Below are positions 37,768-47,822 of a DNA stretch of 64,000 nucleotides, in pieces. How positions within the stretch are numbered: the first letter of the stretch is position 1; each line of letters begins with the position of its first letter. A model generated the notes under the pieces. The model was given only the letters and a program-made list of their open reading frames with translations. It did not search any database and was not told where the DNA came from. The translations under genes and the position numbers were made by a program. Origin of the DNA: an uncultured Collinsella sp. (lineage in GTDB: Bacteria; Actinomycetota; Coriobacteriia; Coriobacteriales; Coriobacteriaceae); NCBI GenBank assembly GCA_900757185.1, contig CAAEMX010000036.1, positions 8,248-72,247 of the forward strand, in the 5' to 3' direction.

Positions 37768-40236
37768 ATGCGGCATGTGCATATTCATGTAACGGGCATT
37801 GTGCAGGGCGTTGGCATGCGACCATTTGTGTATCGCGAGGCCATGGCGCATGGCATTTGCGGATGGGTGCTCAACGCGGGCGACGGCGTGCACATCGAGG
37901 CGCACGCTCCGGCCGATGCGCTCGATGCTTTTGCTGCCGCGCTTTCTGAGCATGCGCCTGCGGCAGCCCGCGTAGAGCATGTCGAGGTTGTGGGCTTGGG
38001 GCCTGGCGGTTGGAGCGCTGCCGATGAGCAGGGCTTTCGCATTGTGGCATCGCAGGACCAGACCGCGCACACGACGCTCGTCTCGCCCGATATCGCTACC
38101 TGTGACGATTGTCTGCGCGAGTTGTTCGATCCCGCCGACCGACGCTATCACTACCCCTTTATCAACTGCACTAACTGCGGCCCACGCTTTACCATCATCC
38201 GATCGTTGCCTTATGACCGAGCGGCCACGTCGATGGATTGTTTTCCCATGTGTCCCAAGTGTGCCGCGGAGTATGCCGACCCACTCGACCGGCGTTTTCA
38301 CGCGCAACCCGATGCCTGCTTTGATTGCGGGCCGCATATTACGTGGCGCGAGGCTGTGAACGGCGATGCGTGCGGGAATTCGTCCGCGACACCGGCCGTC
38401 GGCACCACACGCGCGGCCAGCGACGCCATTATCGACCGCTGTGTTGAGCTGCTGGCCAACGGCGGTATCGTCGCCATCAAGGGACTGGGCGGATTCCATC
38501 TATCCTGTGACGCCGCCAGCGAGCAGGCGGTGGCCGAGCTGCGCCGTCGCAAACACCGCAGCAACAAACCACTTGCCGTCATGGTGCGCGACCTTGCCGA
38601 CGTTGAACGCCTATGCCATGTCAGCGACGTTGAGCGCGGCTTGCTGGCCGGCAGCATTCGCCCCATTGTGCTGCTGCGCCGACGTGCTGTTTGCGAGAGC
38701 GGCGGCTCCCCCAACGCCTTCGCGCTCGCGCCGTCCGTCGCGCACGACCTGCCCGAGCTTGGTGTTATGCTCCCCTACACCCCGCTTCAGCATCTGTTGC
38801 TTGCCGCGGCAGAAACCCGCGGCATGCACGCGCTCGTCATGACCAGCGGAAACCTGAGCGAAGAACCCATCGAGACCGACGACGACTTTGCCTGGGAGCG
38901 CCTCGTTGCCGCCGGCATTGCCGACGCGCTGCTCGGCAACGATCGAGCGATTCTCTCGCGCTATGACGATTCCGTGGTGCGCGTGGTCGACGGCGTCGTT
39001 ATGCCCGTTCGCCGCGCTCGCGGATATGCACCCCAGCCGCTGCCGTTGCCGGCGCTCGACGGCGCTCCGTCCTGCGTGCTCGCTTGCGGGCCACAACAAA
39101 AGGCCACGATTGCGCTCACGCGTGAAGGGACGAACGGCGAGGCAACCTGTTTTGTGTCGCAGCATATCGGCGATGTTGAAAACGGCGGGACCTTCGATGC
39201 CTGGAACGCCGCGCGCACGCGCTTGGAAAACCTCTTTGACCTGGCGCCTGCCGCCTTGGCATGCGACATGCATCCCAGCTATCTGTCGAGCCAGTGGGCG
39301 CGCGAACAGGCGCGAAAATGCAATCTGCCGCTCGTCGAGGTGCAGCACCATCATGCGCACATCGCGAGCGTGATGGCCGAGGCCATCGCCGCGGGCCAGC
39401 TCACAACCGACGCGCGCGTCCTTGGCATCGCCTTTGACGGCACCGGCGCCGGTACCGATGGGACCATTTGGGGCGGCGAGTTTCTTGTTGCCAGCCTTGG
39501 CGGCTTTGAGCGCGCCGCGCATTTGCGCACCTGGGCGCTCCCCGGCGGGGCGGCCTCCGTGCGCGACGCCCGCCGCAACGCCTTTGCCCTGCTCAGTGAG
39601 CTCGGCCTGCTCGAGCACCCAGGCGCCGCTCGGCTTTTGGACAGCCTCGACGAGCAAACGCGCAGCGTGACAGCCACCATGATCGAGCGCGGCATCAACA
39701 GCCCGCATACCAGCAGCATGGGGCGTCTCTTTGATGCCGCGGCAGCAATTCTGGGCATCTGCGACAAGGCAACCTACGAGGGCGAACCCGCCATAGAATT
39801 CGAAGCCGCCGCCTGGCGCGCGCTCAGCAGTGAAAGTGCCTGCCCTACCGGCAATATGGCCAGCTTTTCCGTAACCGAATCATCCCGTCCGGACGACTGC
39901 CATGTTCTGAACTCCAGACCGCTTTTTGAGGCGCTTTTGGAGGGAATCAGGACCGGCGTGCCCGCCGGCAGGCTCGCGCTCGGGTTCCACATCGCCATCG
40001 CGCGCTCTTCGGCACGAATCGCACACGAAATCTGCGCGCGCGAAGGCATCGATACCGTCGCGCTCTCGGGCGGCGTGTTCATGAACCGACTTTTGCTTCA
40101 GCTCCTCACCCGCAATCTTAAAGACGCAGGCCTTACGGTCTTGATTCCCCAAACCGTGCCCGTTAACGACGGCTGCATCGCCTACGGTCAGGCCGCCATC
40201 GCTCGCGCCCGCCTCGCGCAGACAGCATCGCGATAG
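37768..40236 (+). CDS. hypF: HypF carbamoyltransferase, hydrogenase maturation
   Basis: 822 residues; the ATG (MRHVHIHVTG) follows GAGGAG by six bases. HypF makes the carbamoyl/cyanide ligand precursor of the [NiFe] centre from carbamoyl phosphate. Order: acylphosphatase domain (about 1-90, GIVQGVGMRPFVYREA), two zinc fingers (CDDCLRELF...CTNCGPRF and CPKCAAEY...CFDCGPH), YrdC-like domain (about 215-400, GGIVAIKGLGGFHLSCDA), and Kae1-like carbamoyl-transfer domain (VQHHHAHIASVMAE, FDGTGAGTDGTIWGGEF, LSGGVFMNRLLLQ). All parts appear intact. Confidence 0.97.
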   Translation: MRHVHIHVTGIVQGVGMRPFVYREAMAHGICGWVLNAGDGVHIEAHAPADALDAFAAALSEHAPAAARVEHVEVVGLGPGGWSAADEQGFRIVASQDQTAHTTLVSPDIATCDDCLRELFDPADRRYHYPFINCTNCGPRFTIIRSLPYDRAATSMDCFPMCPKCAAEYADPLDRRFHAQPDACFDCGPHITWREAVNGDACGNSSATPAVGTTRAASDAIIDRCVELLANGGIVAIKGLGGFHLSCDAASEQAVAELRRRKHRSNKPLAVMVRDLADVERLCHVSDVERGLLAGSIRPIVLLRRRAVCESGGSPNAFALAPSVAHDLPELGVMLPYTPLQHLLLAAAETRGMHALVMTSGNLSEEPIETDDDFAWERLVAAGIADALLGNDRAILSRYDDSVVRVVDGVVMPVRRARGYAPQPLPLPALDGAPSCVLACGPQQKATIALTREGTNGEATCFVSQHIGDVENGGTFDAWNAARTRLENLFDLAPAALACDMHPSYLSSQWAREQARKCNLPLVEVQHHHAHIASVMAEAIAAGQLTTDARVLGIAFDGTGAGTDGTIWGGEFLVASLGGFERAAHLRTWALPGGAASVRDARRNAFALLSELGLLEHPGAARLLDSLDEQTRSVTATMIERGINSPHTSSMGRLFDAAAAILGICDKATYEGEPAIEFEAAAWRALSSESACPTGNMASFSVTESSRPDDCHVLNSRPLFEALLEGIRTGVPAGRLALGFHIAIARSSARIAHEICAREGIDTVALSGGVFMNRLLLQLLTRNLKDAGLTVLIPQTVPVNDGCIAYGQAAIARARLAQTASR

Positions 40237-40367
40237 GCTGTTTTGCCAGCCTGCGCGCCGCCGTCTCACAGGTGTAACGCGTTTGCTCGTGACTTCCGCG
40301 AGCGCTACCATCAACTGATGGGTAATTAGGCGCCTATCCAGCGCAAAACGTATAAAAGGGGAACATT

Positions 40368-40628
40368 ATGTGCCTTGCCGTTCCCGGTAAAGTGGTCAAA
40401 CGCGACGACGACCTTAAGGCGACCGTCGACATGATGGGCATCGAGCGCCCCGTTTCGCTGCGCCTCGTGCCGACGGCACAGGTAGGCGACTATATTCTCG
40501 TGCACGCCGGCTTTGGCATTCAGATTGTCGACGAGCAGGAAGCCCAAGAGACACTCGAGCTCGTCAATACCATGACCGAGCTGGCCGAAGAGGACCAGCT
40601 CGCCACCAACCCGGCCGAGGCATACTAG
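40368..40628 (+). CDS. hypC: HypC, hydrogenase maturation chaperone
   Basis: 86 residues starting MCLAVPGKVV, with the essential Cys2 that binds iron and the HypD partner. Small OB-fold protein that carries the Fe(CN)2CO unit to the hydrogenase large subunit. The C-terminus has the usual helix (EAQETLELVNTMTELAEE). Its stop overlaps the hypD GTG (TAGTG). Confidence 0.97.
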   Translation: MCLAVPGKVVKRDDDLKATVDMMGIERPVSLRLVPTAQVGDYILVHAGFGIQIVDEQEAQETLELVNTMTELAEEDQLATNPAEAY

Positions 40629-41740
40629 TGGCGGCGGCGCAGCCGGTTCGCTCCGGTATCGACTTTTCGGCATTTCGCGACCCCAGGCTGGCTCGCGAGC
40701 TCATCGATCGCATTCATGAGCTTGTCGGCGACCGCACCATCAACCTTATGGAAGTCTGCGGCACGCATACCGCGAGCATCGGGCGCTATGGTTTTCGCTC
40801 CATTATGCCTGCCGGGCTCAAACTGCTGAGCGGTCCGGGTTGCCCCGTCTGCGTTACCGCCAACCGCGATATCGACCATGCAATCGCGCTCGCCAAGATG
40901 GACGGCGCCATCATCACCACCTTTGGCGACATGATGCGCGTGCCCGGATCGTCCACCTCGCTTGCCGCGCAAAAGGCCGCGGGGCGCGATATTCGCATTG
41001 TGTACTCCCCACTCGATGCACTCGATATCGCCGAACACAACCCCGATCGCCCGGTCATCTTTATGGGCGTCGGCTTTGAGACCACGACGCCCACCATCGC
41101 CGCCGCCATTTTGGAGGCCGATGCACGCGGACTCCAAAACTTCTCGGTCTACTGTGCTCACAAGACCACGCCGCCGGCTCTGCGTGCGATCTCCAACGAC
41201 CCCGAGACGACCATCGACGGCTTTATCCTGCCTGGTCACGTCGCTACCATCACAGGCCTGGCCCCCTTTGGCTTTTTGGTCGATGAGTTCGAGACCCCCG
41301 GCGTGGTCACGGGATTTGAACCGGTCGATATCCTGCAGGGCATCTGCATGCTGGTCCAGATGGTTGTCGAGGACAGGCCCGCAATCGACAACGCCTACCG
41401 TCGCGGCGTCAATGCGAACGGCAACCCCGTGGCGCGCCAGCTGGTCGAGCAGGTATTTGAGCCATGCGATACCACATGGCGCGGATTGGGGCCGATTGCC
41501 AACTCGGGCCTTTCCATCCGTCCCGAGTTCTCGCGCTTTGATGCCCGCGTTCGCTTTGACGTGCCCGTTGAGGCGACGGTCGAGCCGCGCGGATGCCGCT
41601 GCGGCGACGTACTGCGCGGGGCCATTACGCCGAGCAGCTGCCCGCTCTTTGGCCGCACCTGCACGCCCGAGCACCCCGTCGGCCCGTGCATGGTGAGCTC
41701 CGAGGGCAGCTGCGCGGCGTACTACCGCTACCGCGACTAG
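40628..41740 (+). CDS. hypD: HypD, Fe-S scaffold for the [NiFe] centre
   Basis: 370 residues from GTG overlapping the hypC stop. Conserved MEVCGTHTASIGRYG, LLSGPGCPVCVT, GFETTTPTIAAAI, and a C-terminal cluster domain with multiple Cys (RGCRCGDVLRGAITPSSCPLFGRTCTPEHPVGPCMVSSEGSCAAYY). It assembles Fe(CN)2CO with HypC and HypE. Confidence 0.97.
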   Translation: MAAAQPVRSGIDFSAFRDPRLARELIDRIHELVGDRTINLMEVCGTHTASIGRYGFRSIMPAGLKLLSGPGCPVCVTANRDIDHAIALAKMDGAIITTFGDMMRVPGSSTSLAAQKAAGRDIRIVYSPLDALDIAEHNPDRPVIFMGVGFETTTPTIAAAILEADARGLQNFSVYCAHKTTPPALRAISNDPETTIDGFILPGHVATITGLAPFGFLVDEFETPGVVTGFEPVDILQGICMLVQMVVEDRPAIDNAYRRGVNANGNPVARQLVEQVFEPCDTTWRGLGPIANSGLSIRPEFSRFDARVRFDVPVEATVEPRGCRCGDVLRGAITPSSCPLFGRTCTPEHPVGPCMVSSEGSCAAYYRYRD

Positions 41741-41788
41741 CCCGGACACACCCACATACTGGCACCACCCACGATTGGAGTTTTGGAT

Positions 41789-42823
41789 ATGTCCCATAGC
41801 ATCACCGATAGCACCGTCCTGTTGGGCCACGGCTCCGGCGGGCAGATGATGAAGCGCATCATCGACGAAGTCTTTTTGGATGCCTTTGGCTCGCCCGAGC
41901 TGCTTGCGGGCAACGATGCCGGCGTCGCCGCGCTGCCCGCGAGCGGGCGCATCGCCATGTCGACCGACAGCTTTGTGGTCTCGCCGCAGTTCTTCCCCGG
42001 TGGCAACATCGGCCGCCTCGCCGTGTGCGGAACCGTCAACGACGTCGCGACCTCGGGCGCCAACGTGCGCTACCTATCGTGCGGTTTTATCCTCGAAGAG
42101 GGCTACCCCATGGACAAGCTCCACCAGATTGTGCAGACGATGGCCGAGACCGCACGCGAGGCCGATGTGCGCATCATCACCGGCGACACCAAGGTGGTCG
42201 AGCGCGGCGGGGCCGACAGCGTCTACATCAATACCGCCGGGGTGGGCGAGGTGCCCGAGGGCGTGGCGCTCAGCGGCGCCAACTGCCAGCCTGGCGATGT
42301 CATTCTGGTATCGGGTACACTCGGCGACCACGGTATCGCCATCATGAGTCAGCGCGAGGGTCTGGCGTTTTCGAGCACCATCGAAAGCGACGCCGCGCCG
42401 CTCAACCACCTGATTGCCGATGTGCTTGCCGCAGCACCCGACACACGCTGCTTCCGCGACCCCACGCGCGGTGGCCTGGCCTCGACGCTCAACGAGTTTG
42501 CGCAGGCCAGCGGTGTTGCCATGGAAATCGACGAGGACGATGTACCCGTGCGCCCCGACGTGCAGGCAGCCTGCGAGATGCTCGGCTACGATGTGCTGCA
42601 GGTGGCAAACGAGGGCAAGATGGTCGCCGTGGTGCCGGCCGAGCAGGCCGATGCCGCACTGGCCGCCATGCGCGCCGCCCGCTACGGCGAGAACGCCGCC
42701 ATCATCGGTCGCGTGCTGCCACTTGCCGAGGGCGCCCGTCCCGCCGTGCGCGTGCGCACCGGCTGGGGTTCGACCCGCATCCTCGACATGCTCGTAGGAG
42801 AGCAGCTGCCGAGAATTTGCTAG
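41789..42823 (+). CDS. hypE: HypE, carbamoyl dehydratase
   Basis: 344 residues; the ATG (MSHSITDS) is used, although a TTG two codons earlier is in frame. PurM/ThiL-like fold: LLGHGSGGQMMKRII, MSTDSFVVSPQFFPGGNIG, GTVNDVATSGA, FRDPTRGGLASTLNEFA. The C-terminus ends LPRIC; the terminal Cys is the residue carbamoylated by HypF and dehydrated to thiocyanate. Last gene of the hypFCDE unit; hypB is absent from this cluster. Confidence 0.97.
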   Translation: MSHSITDSTVLLGHGSGGQMMKRIIDEVFLDAFGSPELLAGNDAGVAALPASGRIAMSTDSFVVSPQFFPGGNIGRLAVCGTVNDVATSGANVRYLSCGFILEEGYPMDKLHQIVQTMAETAREADVRIITGDTKVVERGGADSVYINTAGVGEVPEGVALSGANCQPGDVILVSGTLGDHGIAIMSQREGLAFSSTIESDAAPLNHLIADVLAAAPDTRCFRDPTRGGLASTLNEFAQASGVAMEIDEDDVPVRPDVQAACEMLGYDVLQVANEGKMVAVVPAEQADAALAAMRAARYGENAAIIGRVLPLAEGARPAVRVRTGWGSTRILDMLVGEQLPRIC

Positions 42824-42912
42824 CGGCTGCTCTGCAAGCTGCTCAGTATCCGGCCACAATCGGCCCGCCCATTTTCACTGGGACGTTGGCCCACTCAAAC
42901 TGCGAGGAGATG

Positions 42913-42953
42913 GAAGGGCCCTCCTGCCGAGCTGCTCGGCAGGAGGGCCCTTC
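42913..42953. terminator. Hairpin between convergent hypE and surface-protein genes
   Basis: A perfect 18-bp stem GAAGGGCCCTCCTGCCGA with a 5-base loop. It has no U-tract on either strand, but its place between convergent genes suggests a bidirectional stop or RNA 3'-end protector. Confidence 0.7.
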
Positions 42954-43004
42954 GCTTTGCAAGACCATACTCCTTGCAGTATTTACCTGGTAGGCAGAGG
43001 CTCG

Positions 43005-46000
43005 CTACGCCGCGCGGCGTTTGGTGTAGACAAACCAGCCGCCGACGGCCCCGATACCGACGATGCCCACGGCAACGCCAGCGATAGCAAAGCCGTTTGA
43101 ACCCGCGTCCGCAGCCTTGTTGGCGGCGCCGGCGCTCAACGCGGCGGTCTTGCCGGACGTGCCCGACTTTTTGCCGCTCTTGTCTGTCTTACCGGCGACG
43201 GGAGACTCCGTCAAATCCTTCTTGCCGGATTCAGCCTCGTCCTTGGAATCGCCAGCTGCCTTGGCGCCCTCGCGCGAGGAAGCACCGGCCATCTTGGCGG
43301 CCACAGGAGCCATTACGCCCGCAAAACCGCCGGTCCCGTTGCCGGCACCGCCGTCCGACCCGGCACCCGGCGTCAGGACGCCCGGCGCCACCGTGGGCTT
43401 CTGCGGGTCCTTGCTGCTCGAGCCCTTGCCCGCCGTCACGGCCGTCTTCCAGGCAATCGTCTCTCCCGAGGAGACACGATACGTCGTGAGCGCGCGGAGC
43501 GCCTGCTCGGTCGCCATGGCGTTGGCCGCGCCGCCCTTGCTGTGCGCATAGCCGTTGCCGCCGTCCACGCGGTACAGGTCCAGCGCGCAGACCACGTTGG
43601 TCACAGCATTTGCAAACCCGTTGACGGGGTTGGCCGGGTCTCGATCGAGCGAAAGCAGCGCGAGGATCATCTGGGCATTGGCCTCGGCAGAGCCGAAGTC
43701 ACAGGTACCCGCGCTCATCTTGCCCTTGAGGTAGGAGAGGCCGTTCTCAATGGCAGCATCGACCTTGGTGTCGCCCGCATAGGGCGCCACGGCCTGGATC
43801 GCCATGGCCGTCAGGTCCACGTCGCCCAGCCGCGTACCTTCCACAGCGTCGCCGCTACCGAGGAGCTCACAGACGGCGTCCACGAGGCTCGCGCGCGTCC
43901 AGGCGGAACCGGCGGGTGCATCCGAGCCGCTCGCATTGAGCGCCATCAGCGCGAAGATTTTCTCGTTGGCGCGCATCATATCGGTGCGACTGCAAATGAG
44001 CTCGACCAGGTTGACGCCGTCATAGTCGGTGATGTCCTCGCCGATGGCGGAGAGAGCCAGCGCCACACGCTCGGTCTCGGTCAGAGCGCAGGTCGCGCTC
44101 CCCCACTCGGCCTTGTGCTCGGCCAGCGAGGCATGGTAATTGTCGAGCAGCCCGGAATCGATCGTGCGGCCCGCCTTGGCAAAGTCGTAAATCTCCCACT
44201 CGTCGCCGTACTGGAAGGCGTCAGAGCTGCGGTGTGCGTCGATAAACGCAGCAGCAGCATCGATGCCCGCCGAGGCGGACTCACTCGTAGCGGGGCTCGC
44301 GGCCACGCCGGCCACGGTGATGGTAAGCGTCACGGGCTCGGCGCCGGCGGTCGCGTCTACCGGCGTACCCGTCGCGATCACCGTGCCGGCCGAAAGCGCC
44401 GTCACCGTGTAGTCACTCGAGGCCACGTACAGGCCGTCATCGGGAGCGCCGTCAACGTGCTTCCAGGCACCCTTCTCGTTGCGGTCGATGCCCACGATAC
44501 CCGAGGCGTCCTTGCCGTCGAGTGTCTTGAACGTCCAGGTGAGGCCGGGTTCGGTCACACTCCAGCCGTCCGCGTCGTTCTTGCCGGTAAAGGCCAGGTC
44601 GAGCTTTTGCGCCGAGCCGGCCTTGAGGTAGAGGCTGTCCGTGCCGGCCGTCACGCGCGCAAGCGGATTTTGGTAAGCATAAGTCACGTCGCACGACGCG
44701 CTGATGACCTTGCCATCGGCGTCCGTGTCGGGCAGCGTCGCGGTAAACGTGGTGGTGCCAGCCTTGTACGCCGTGTAGCCGATCTCGCCCGCGGTGGTGT
44801 AGGCCGCCACGGCAGGATCGCTGCTCGTCACGGTAAAGTTGTCGCGGTTGGTGGCGTTGTCGGGCGCCACCACCGGGCGTGCGTGATCGGTCAAAAACGC
44901 GCCGCGCTCGGAGAGTGGGCTGCGGCCCTGCAGGTAGACGGTGGCGCCGTCCTCGTTATAGCCCATCGAGATGGACGTGGCGGCCACGGCTTCGGACGTC
45001 AGCGTCACGCTCTTGGAGCCGGCGCCCGCAGATGCGGCGTCGCGCGGAGTAACGGTAATCGTGGCACTGCCGGCATGCTTGAAATAAAAGCAGGCCGAGT
45101 AGTCGTTGCTGTAGATGGTCGTAGGATCGCTCGAGGCAAAGTGGAAGCGGCTGAACGAGACGGGCACGTACTCGCCCTTATCGGCGTCGACGTAATGCAC
45201 GCGAATCTCGAGGTTGCGCACCTCGGAGCCCTGGACGGTAGCCGCACCATCGGTCACGTTGCTCACGGTGCCGTCGGAGGCACGATACCACAGCTCAAAG
45301 TCGTCGAACTGCTTGGCCTTGGCCTTGATCTTGATGGTAGCCACGGTCTGCTCGGAGCCATCGGCCTTGCGCTCGGTGGCGGTCACCGTGCCGGTAGCGT
45401 TGTCGTAGACGTAGAGCTCTCCCGTGGACTCGTTGATGCCGATGTTGCCGCGGTTGGCGTCATCGGTGCCCCAGGTGATGGTGCTCGTGGCCGGGACGCC
45501 CTTAAGTGCAAAGACGCCAAGTTTGCGGTAGGCGTCCACAGCATCAGGCGAAACCTCGAGCATATGGCCGGCAACCGTCTGGCTGGTGCCGTCGTTGGCC
45601 GTGAAGCTCACGGTGTAGGCGTCGTCGGGCGTGGTGTCCTCGGGCGCCTGGTAGCTGTTGCCCGAGCCAAAGACCGGCGTGCCATTTTTATCGATACCCC
45701 AGCTGCTGCCGTTGGCGCCGCAGTTGGCGTTGATAAGATCGGCGAAGGCATCGGTGGCCATGTCGGCGGGGTCGACGGCATAGGAGTTGACGAGCGCCGA
45801 GGCGGGAGCGTCCATCTTGTTGGTGAGGAATGCGCCCCAGTAGGTGTTGACGAGCTGGCCCGCGCTATAGGTCGCGAACAGCGCGCCCGCTGTGCCCTCG
45901 GAGGTCGACACGCAGTTGGACACGATGCCGCCGTCGAGCGTACGCGCAAAGCCCGCAACGCCCTTGCCGGTCACACTCGTGGAGCAGTTGAGCACGGCAC

Positions 46001-47528
46001 CCTGAACCTTGTTGCCCAGGGGGCCGAACGCCTTGCCGTCCGTCGCCTGCTTGAGTTCACCGGAAAACGAGATGTTCTGCACCACGCCCGTGGAGGCAAC
46101 GCCGTCCATGAGCGACTTCACGCCGCCACCGTTGGCGAAGGTGATGGTGTGGCCCTGGCCGTCGAGCGTGCCCGCGAGCATGCCCATAGGGGCAAAGAAC
46201 CGGCTGTCATCGATGGTGATGTCGTTGTCGAGAACGTAGTAGGCGTCGGCGTCGGCGGGCTTGAACTTGTTTTTGAGATCGCTCTGCGAGCTCAGGCGCA
46301 CTACGTTCTGCGGCCGAGCCACGGGCTCGGTGGGCTTGGGCTTCTCGAGTGCGGCAATGGCATCGGTAAGCGTCTTGGTTGCAGCGTTGACCTCGGCCTG
46401 CTTGGCGTCATCGTTTGCGTAGACGTCTTGAGCGCTCACAAGGGCCTCGGCGAGCTTCGACCAGCTCTCGGCCGTGTAGTCGTTCTCGACCTTGGCGCTG
46501 GCATCGTCAATCGCGGCCTTGAGGGCATCTTTGTTCACGACGACCACGGCGCTGCCCGAGATCAGTACGGGCAAACCACCCTGCGCAGACCAGATAAAGC
46601 CGGTGGCAGGGGCATCGGTGCTGAGCTTATCGACCGAGGCCTGGGTCTTGAGCTCGCCGGTTGAGATTTTGCTGCCGAAGGAAGCATCAACCTTGTAGCC
46701 GCACGCCTGATCGCCCGCAGTGAACAGATTGTTGGCCACGGTGCCAGACTTATACCAGGCAACGAGGCCGTAGCCGCCAAGGGGCATGCCGCTGAGGCTG
46801 CCGGCGTAATACGAGTTGAGCACCGAACCGCCATCGAGCGTGCCTACGAGACCGGCAGCGGCAGCGAGAGTCCAATTGTCGTCAGAGGGGCTTGCCGTCG
46901 ACCAGCACATTTGCACGGTACCCGAGCATGTGGTGGCGATAGGACCGTCGATGCCAGAAATCAACATCGAACCCGTCACGCCCAGATTCTGCACTGTACC
47001 GGTCACGCTCTTCGCCAACGCCTTGCCGTTGAGCACGATGCTATGGCCCTGGCCATCGAGCGTACCAGCCACGGTCTCGATCTGTTGGTCAGCCTCAAGG
47101 CTGATATTCGCCGCGAGCTTCACGGCAGCCCCGGCCTCGATGATGGTGGGCAGCTCATCGGCAGAAGAGACCATCACAGTCTCGCCGGCCTTGGCGACAC
47201 GCACGTCACGTGCCTGCTGAGCATCGGCATCCTCGTCGTCGATGTCCGCCGCGGCAGCAAGGCTCTCATCGGCAGACGAAGCGGCCTCGGAGCTCGCCTC
47301 GTCCGCCGATGCCTCGGCGCCTTCAGCACCCGTCTGCTCGTCCGCAGTGAAACTCGACTCGTCGGCATTCTCGGCAGCATCCGCCTGCTGCGAGGCCTGG
47401 GCCTGCGCCTGCACAGCGATCTCTGCCACGCCCTCGGCAAATGCCGACGTACCCGGCATCGACCAGACGAGCAGCACCGAGAAAGCAGCGGCCCCCAGGC
47501 GCTTGAGCATAATGTTGTTTCGCGTCAC
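43005..47528 (-). CDS. Giant surface protein with toroid domain, B12-regulated
   Basis: 1,507 residues from GTG (VTRNNIMLKRLG) with AAGGAG five bases upstream. Order: signal peptide (about 7-32, LGAAAFSVLLVWSMPGTSAFA); Ala/Glu/Asp-rich stretch; a beta-helix/GLUG-like region (about 120-330, GTLDGQGHSIVLNG); a FIVAR-type helical module (about 333-410); a second beta-helix (about 420-635, GTLDGQGHTITFANG); Ig-like modules (about 636-1085); an alpha/alpha-toroid of the prenyltransferase/transcobalamin type (about 1087-1365, TERVALALSAIG, DVDLTAMAIQAVAPY, EANAQMILALLSLD, AMATEQALRALTTYR); a Gly/Lys-rich linker; a transmembrane helix (about 1480-1501) and the tail TKRRAA. No LPxTG is seen, so it is membrane-anchored. 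With a cobalamin riboswitch upstream, a role in capturing corrinoid at the surface is a fair inference. Confidence 0.85.
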   Translation of the reverse strand: MTRNNIMLKRLGAAAFSVLLVWSMPGTSAFAEGVAEIAVQAQAQASQQADAAENADESSFTADEQTGAEGAEASADEASSEAASSADESLAAAADIDDEDADAQQARDVRVAKAGETVMVSSADELPTIIEAGAAVKLAANISLEADQQIETVAGTLDGQGHSIVLNGKALAKSVTGTVQNLGVTGSMLISGIDGPIATTCSGTVQMCWSTASPSDDNWTLAAAAGLVGTLDGGSVLNSYYAGSLSGMPLGGYGLVAWYKSGTVANNLFTAGDQACGYKVDASFGSKISTGELKTQASVDKLSTDAPATGFIWSAQGGLPVLISGSAVVVVNKDALKAAIDDASAKVENDYTAESWSKLAEALVSAQDVYANDDAKQAEVNAATKTLTDAIAALEKPKPTEPVARPQNVVRLSSQSDLKNKFKPADADAYYVLDNDITIDDSRFFAPMGMLAGTLDGQGHTITFANGGGVKSLMDGVASTGVVQNISFSGELKQATDGKAFGPLGNKVQGAVLNCSTSVTGKGVAGFARTLDGGIVSNCVSTSEGTAGALFATYSAGQLVNTYWGAFLTNKMDAPASALVNSYAVDPADMATDAFADLINANCGANGSSWGIDKNGTPVFGSGNSYQAPEDTTPDDAYTVSFTANDGTSQTVAGHMLEVSPDAVDAYRKLGVFALKGVPATSTITWGTDDANRGNIGINESTGELYVYDNATGTVTATERKADGSEQTVATIKIKAKAKQFDDFELWYRASDGTVSNVTDGAATVQGSEVRNLEIRVHYVDADKGEYVPVSFSRFHFASSDPTTIYSNDYSACFYFKHAGSATITVTPRDAASAGAGSKSVTLTSEAVAATSISMGYNEDGATVYLQGRSPLSERGAFLTDHARPVVAPDNATNRDNFTVTSSDPAVAAYTTAGEIGYTAYKAGTTTFTATLPDTDADGKVISASCDVTYAYQNPLARVTAGTDSLYLKAGSAQKLDLAFTGKNDADGWSVTEPGLTWTFKTLDGKDASGIVGIDRNEKGAWKHVDGAPDDGLYVASSDYTVTALSAGTVIATGTPVDATAGAEPVTLTITVAGVAASPATSESASAGIDAAAAFIDAHRSSDAFQYGDEWEIYDFAKAGRTIDSGLLDNYHASLAEHKAEWGSATCALTETERVALALSAIGEDITDYDGVNLVELICSRTDMMRANEKIFALMALNASGSDAPAGSAWTRASLVDAVCELLGSGDAVEGTRLGDVDLTAMAIQAVAPYAGDTKVDAAIENGLSYLKGKMSAGTCDFGSAEANAQMILALLSLDRDPANPVNGFANAVTNVVCALDLYRVDGGNGYAHSKGGAANAMATEQALRALTTYRVSSGETIAWKTAVTAGKGSSSKDPQKPTVAPGVLTPGAGSDGGAGNGTGGFAGVMAPVAAKMAGASSREGAKAAGDSKDEAESGKKDLTESPVAGKTDKSGKKSGTSGKTAALSAGAANKAADAGSNGFAIAGVAVGIVGIGAVGGWFVYTKRRAA

Positions 47529-47699
47529 CCGTTCTCCTTCTTTCGCGAACCTGCAATAGAGCCATGGCGAAGAAGGCGGGACAGGCGATACCCCGGCAGC
47601 ACAAAGGCGCACGTCAGCCACCCTATCGGCAGCAAAACACACGCTCAGCAGCACCCCTTGTAGACCGGAATCCAGCGGCAAACAGAAAGGCCCTCGGTT

Positions 47700-47822
47700 T
47701 CGAGAAGAGCGCGGGCAGGTAATCTGGCTCGCGGGCGCGCCCGCACACAGTAACCGCCTTGCTCGGGATTCTCACCCGATTCCCCTTTATGCGTTCGCGC
47801 GCACCCGTGCTCCGGCTTCTAT
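47700..47822 (-). promoter_or_regulatory. Cobalamin riboswitch
   Basis: On the minus strand the core blocks appear in order: GAGCACGGGTGC (P1/P2), AAAGGGGAATCGGGTG, then AGAATCCCGAGC (P3), GCGGTTACTGTG, and the B12 box GAGCCAGATTACCTGCC, closed by CCGCGCTC. It lies about 170 bases before the GTG of the large surface protein and nothing else follows on that strand, so it regulates that gene. Between the aptamer and the start I see no obvious intrinsic terminator. The region beyond, up to the phosphatase gene, holds nothing else I can name. Confidence 0.93.

Noticed and set aside
43542..46664. 1,040-codon plus-strand frame opposite the riboswitch-controlled gene
   Set aside because: No SD or domain; Gly/Val/Arg-rich shadow of the real minus-strand gene.
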